From contig DAOUSV010000085.1 of NCBI GenBank assembly GCA_030627065.1, positions 1-6,423 on the forward strand: a stretch of 6,423 bases of DNA, read 5' to 3'. Below are positions 5,562 to 6,423 of the stretch, one piece after another (within the stretch, counting starts at the first letter, position 1; the number at the start of each line of letters is the position of its first letter). The position numbers and the translations under genes were made by a program. Under the pieces are notes generated by a model. That model ran no database searches. It had not been told where the DNA came from and worked only from the letters and a program-made list of their open reading frames with translations. Source of the stretch: Piscirickettsiaceae bacterium (GTDB lineage Bacteria; Pseudomonadota; Gammaproteobacteria; Nitrosococcales; Methylophagaceae).

Positions 5562-6423
5562 CTATAAAGACTGCCATTGTTTGTCTAGGCGCTTTGAAGA
5601 TATCGGATAGGCTGTTTTGACCTCTTGGGCGAAGAGTGAGATTCGAAGCTCTTCTATCATCCAGCGATAATGTTCAAATTCGGCAGATGATTGATTGTTG
5701 ATATTATTTTGATAGCGTTGCCAATGAGGTTTGATTTCATTCATCCACTGTTGATCTCGGCTTGGATTTTCTGCGAGTTTATCTAGTCGGTGTCCGATGG
5801 CTTTAAAATACATCGGCAGGCGTTTTAGTGCGTGATTCGGCGTGTGATGTGCGAAGCCTTGATAAAGTAGATAATGAAGTTGCTGCTTTATATCTTTAAT
5901 GGCATTTATAGCCGTAAGTGGCATTTTCCCTGATAATCGTTTGGCGATGGCGTGATATTCAGCTAATGGTATTGCCACTTGTTTGGCAAGCTCTGTCGCG
6001 GTAGATATAAGTTCACTGCGATTATCATCTAGCCGCTGTTCAAAGTCAGATTTAGAGCGAATAGGGGCTTGCTCCAATATGAAACAGCGATCAAAGGCAA
6101 GCTGGATAAGATCTGTTTTGAGTTGTTCGCTGGGTGTTTTATTGGATATTGCATCATTACCAAAAGGGGAGGCTTGCACATTGATATAGTGCAGGCACAT
6201 TTGTTTTATATTCGGCAGGTGTTTGTTGAGGTATTTTACCGAGTCGGCTTGAGCTAGAATGAATAAGCGACGTAGGCCTTTAGCAGTGAACGCATCAGCT
6301 TGTTTTTGCGTATCCATTAGCGTTAAATCAACTGAATCTTCTTTATCAATTAAGGTGGGGTAGGCGGTCATTTCTAAGCCGTTTTGATTAAGCGTAATAC
6401 TTTCTGGCAAATCATCAAACGAC
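5562..6423 (-). CDS. hrpA: ATP-dependent RNA helicase HrpA, C-terminal part (partial)
   Basis: Cytoplasmic DEAH-box RNA helicase; only the C-terminal 287 codons are in the window and the frame stays open to the right edge, so the helicase core lies outside. A TTG at 6410 is internal, not the start: the upstream codons SFDD join it in frame and match the HrpA pattern. Recognisable C-terminal (DUF3418-type) features are LPESITLN, AYPTLIDKEDSVDLTLMD, the GLRRLF block, KHLPNIKQMCLHY, the basic LKRLPMYFKAIGHRLDKLAE segment, RWMIEELRISLFAQE and the terminal YPISSKRLDKQW. All align well from memory with E. coli HrpA (KAWPALVDERDSVAIKLFD; IRWMIEELRVSYFAQQ; YPISDKR). HrpA is associated with mRNA processing and rescue of stalled or collided ribosomes. 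The gene converges on the GGDEF-EAL gene, the two stop codons being directly adjacent. There is no visible frameshift or truncation. Confidence 0.95.
   Translation of the reverse strand, partial: SFDDLPESITLNQNGLEMTAYPTLIDKEDSVDLTLMDTQKQADAFTAKGLRRLFILAQADSVKYLNKHLPNIKQMCLHYINVQASPFGNDAISNKTPSEQLKTDLIQLAFDRCFILEQAPIRSKSDFEQRLDDNRSELISTATELAKQVAIPLAEYHAIAKRLSGKMPLTAINAIKDIKQQLHYLLYQGFAHHTPNHALKRLPMYFKAIGHRLDKLAENPSRDQQWMNEIKPHWQRYQNNINNQSSAEFEHYRWMIEELRISLFAQEVKTAYPISSKRLDKQWQSL

Noticed and set aside
5983..6257. Two overlapping plus-strand open frames of 68 and 62 codons
   Set aside because: Both are antisense to the well-conserved hrpA coding frame and have no recognisable features.
6408..6410. 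TTG at 6410 as a start codon for a separate 282-aa protein
   Set aside because: The frame continues upstream to the edge and matches the HrpA C-terminal region across this point, so it is an internal codon.

Overview
The window looks like ordinary chromosome from a gammaproteobacterium with fairly low G+C (about 40% by eye, lower in the large central gene). The main support is the clear HrpA C-terminus at the right edge and the PhoP/PhoQ-style two-component pair at the left edge. The cytochrome c resembles those that partner PQQ alcohol/methanol dehydrogenases, which hints weakly at a marine methylotroph such as Methylophaga. That placement is inference only.

Layout. Positions 1-1859 (minus strand) hold a three-gene operon read right to left: a small secreted PepSY protein, an OmpR/PhoP-family response regulator, and a PhoQ-like sensor histidine kinase that runs off the left edge. 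Next (1911-1943) is a strong intrinsic terminator for the neighbouring minus-strand gene, a secreted monohaem cytochrome c (1952-2362, start moved from the first ATG at 2374). Upstream of that is a secreted glycine-zipper protein (2480-3037, minus). A large plus-strand gene (3141-5561) encodes a membrane protein with PAS, GGDEF and EAL domains, acting in cyclic-di-GMP turnover. It converges with the last gene, the 3' part of hrpA (5562-6423, minus), with no base between the two stop codons. No gene-free stretch exceeds about 105 bases; there are no tRNA, rRNA, IS or CRISPR signatures.

How the parts may work together. The most notable signal is not a gene. The cytochrome gene and the glycine-zipper gene each carry the same 34-base promoter module: two direct RTTCAG half-sites spaced 11 bp apart, then a conserved T-rich spacer and a -10-like hexamer. 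This is the geometry of sites bound by PhoP/PmrA/BqsR-type regulators, and a regulator of that class lies about 0.8 kb away. I infer that the local PepSY/regulator/kinase system controls both envelope proteins. One half-site of the second copy also coincides with the -35 position of a candidate divergent promoter for the c-di-GMP gene, which would link that gene to the same signal. None of this regulation is demonstrated by the sequence alone.
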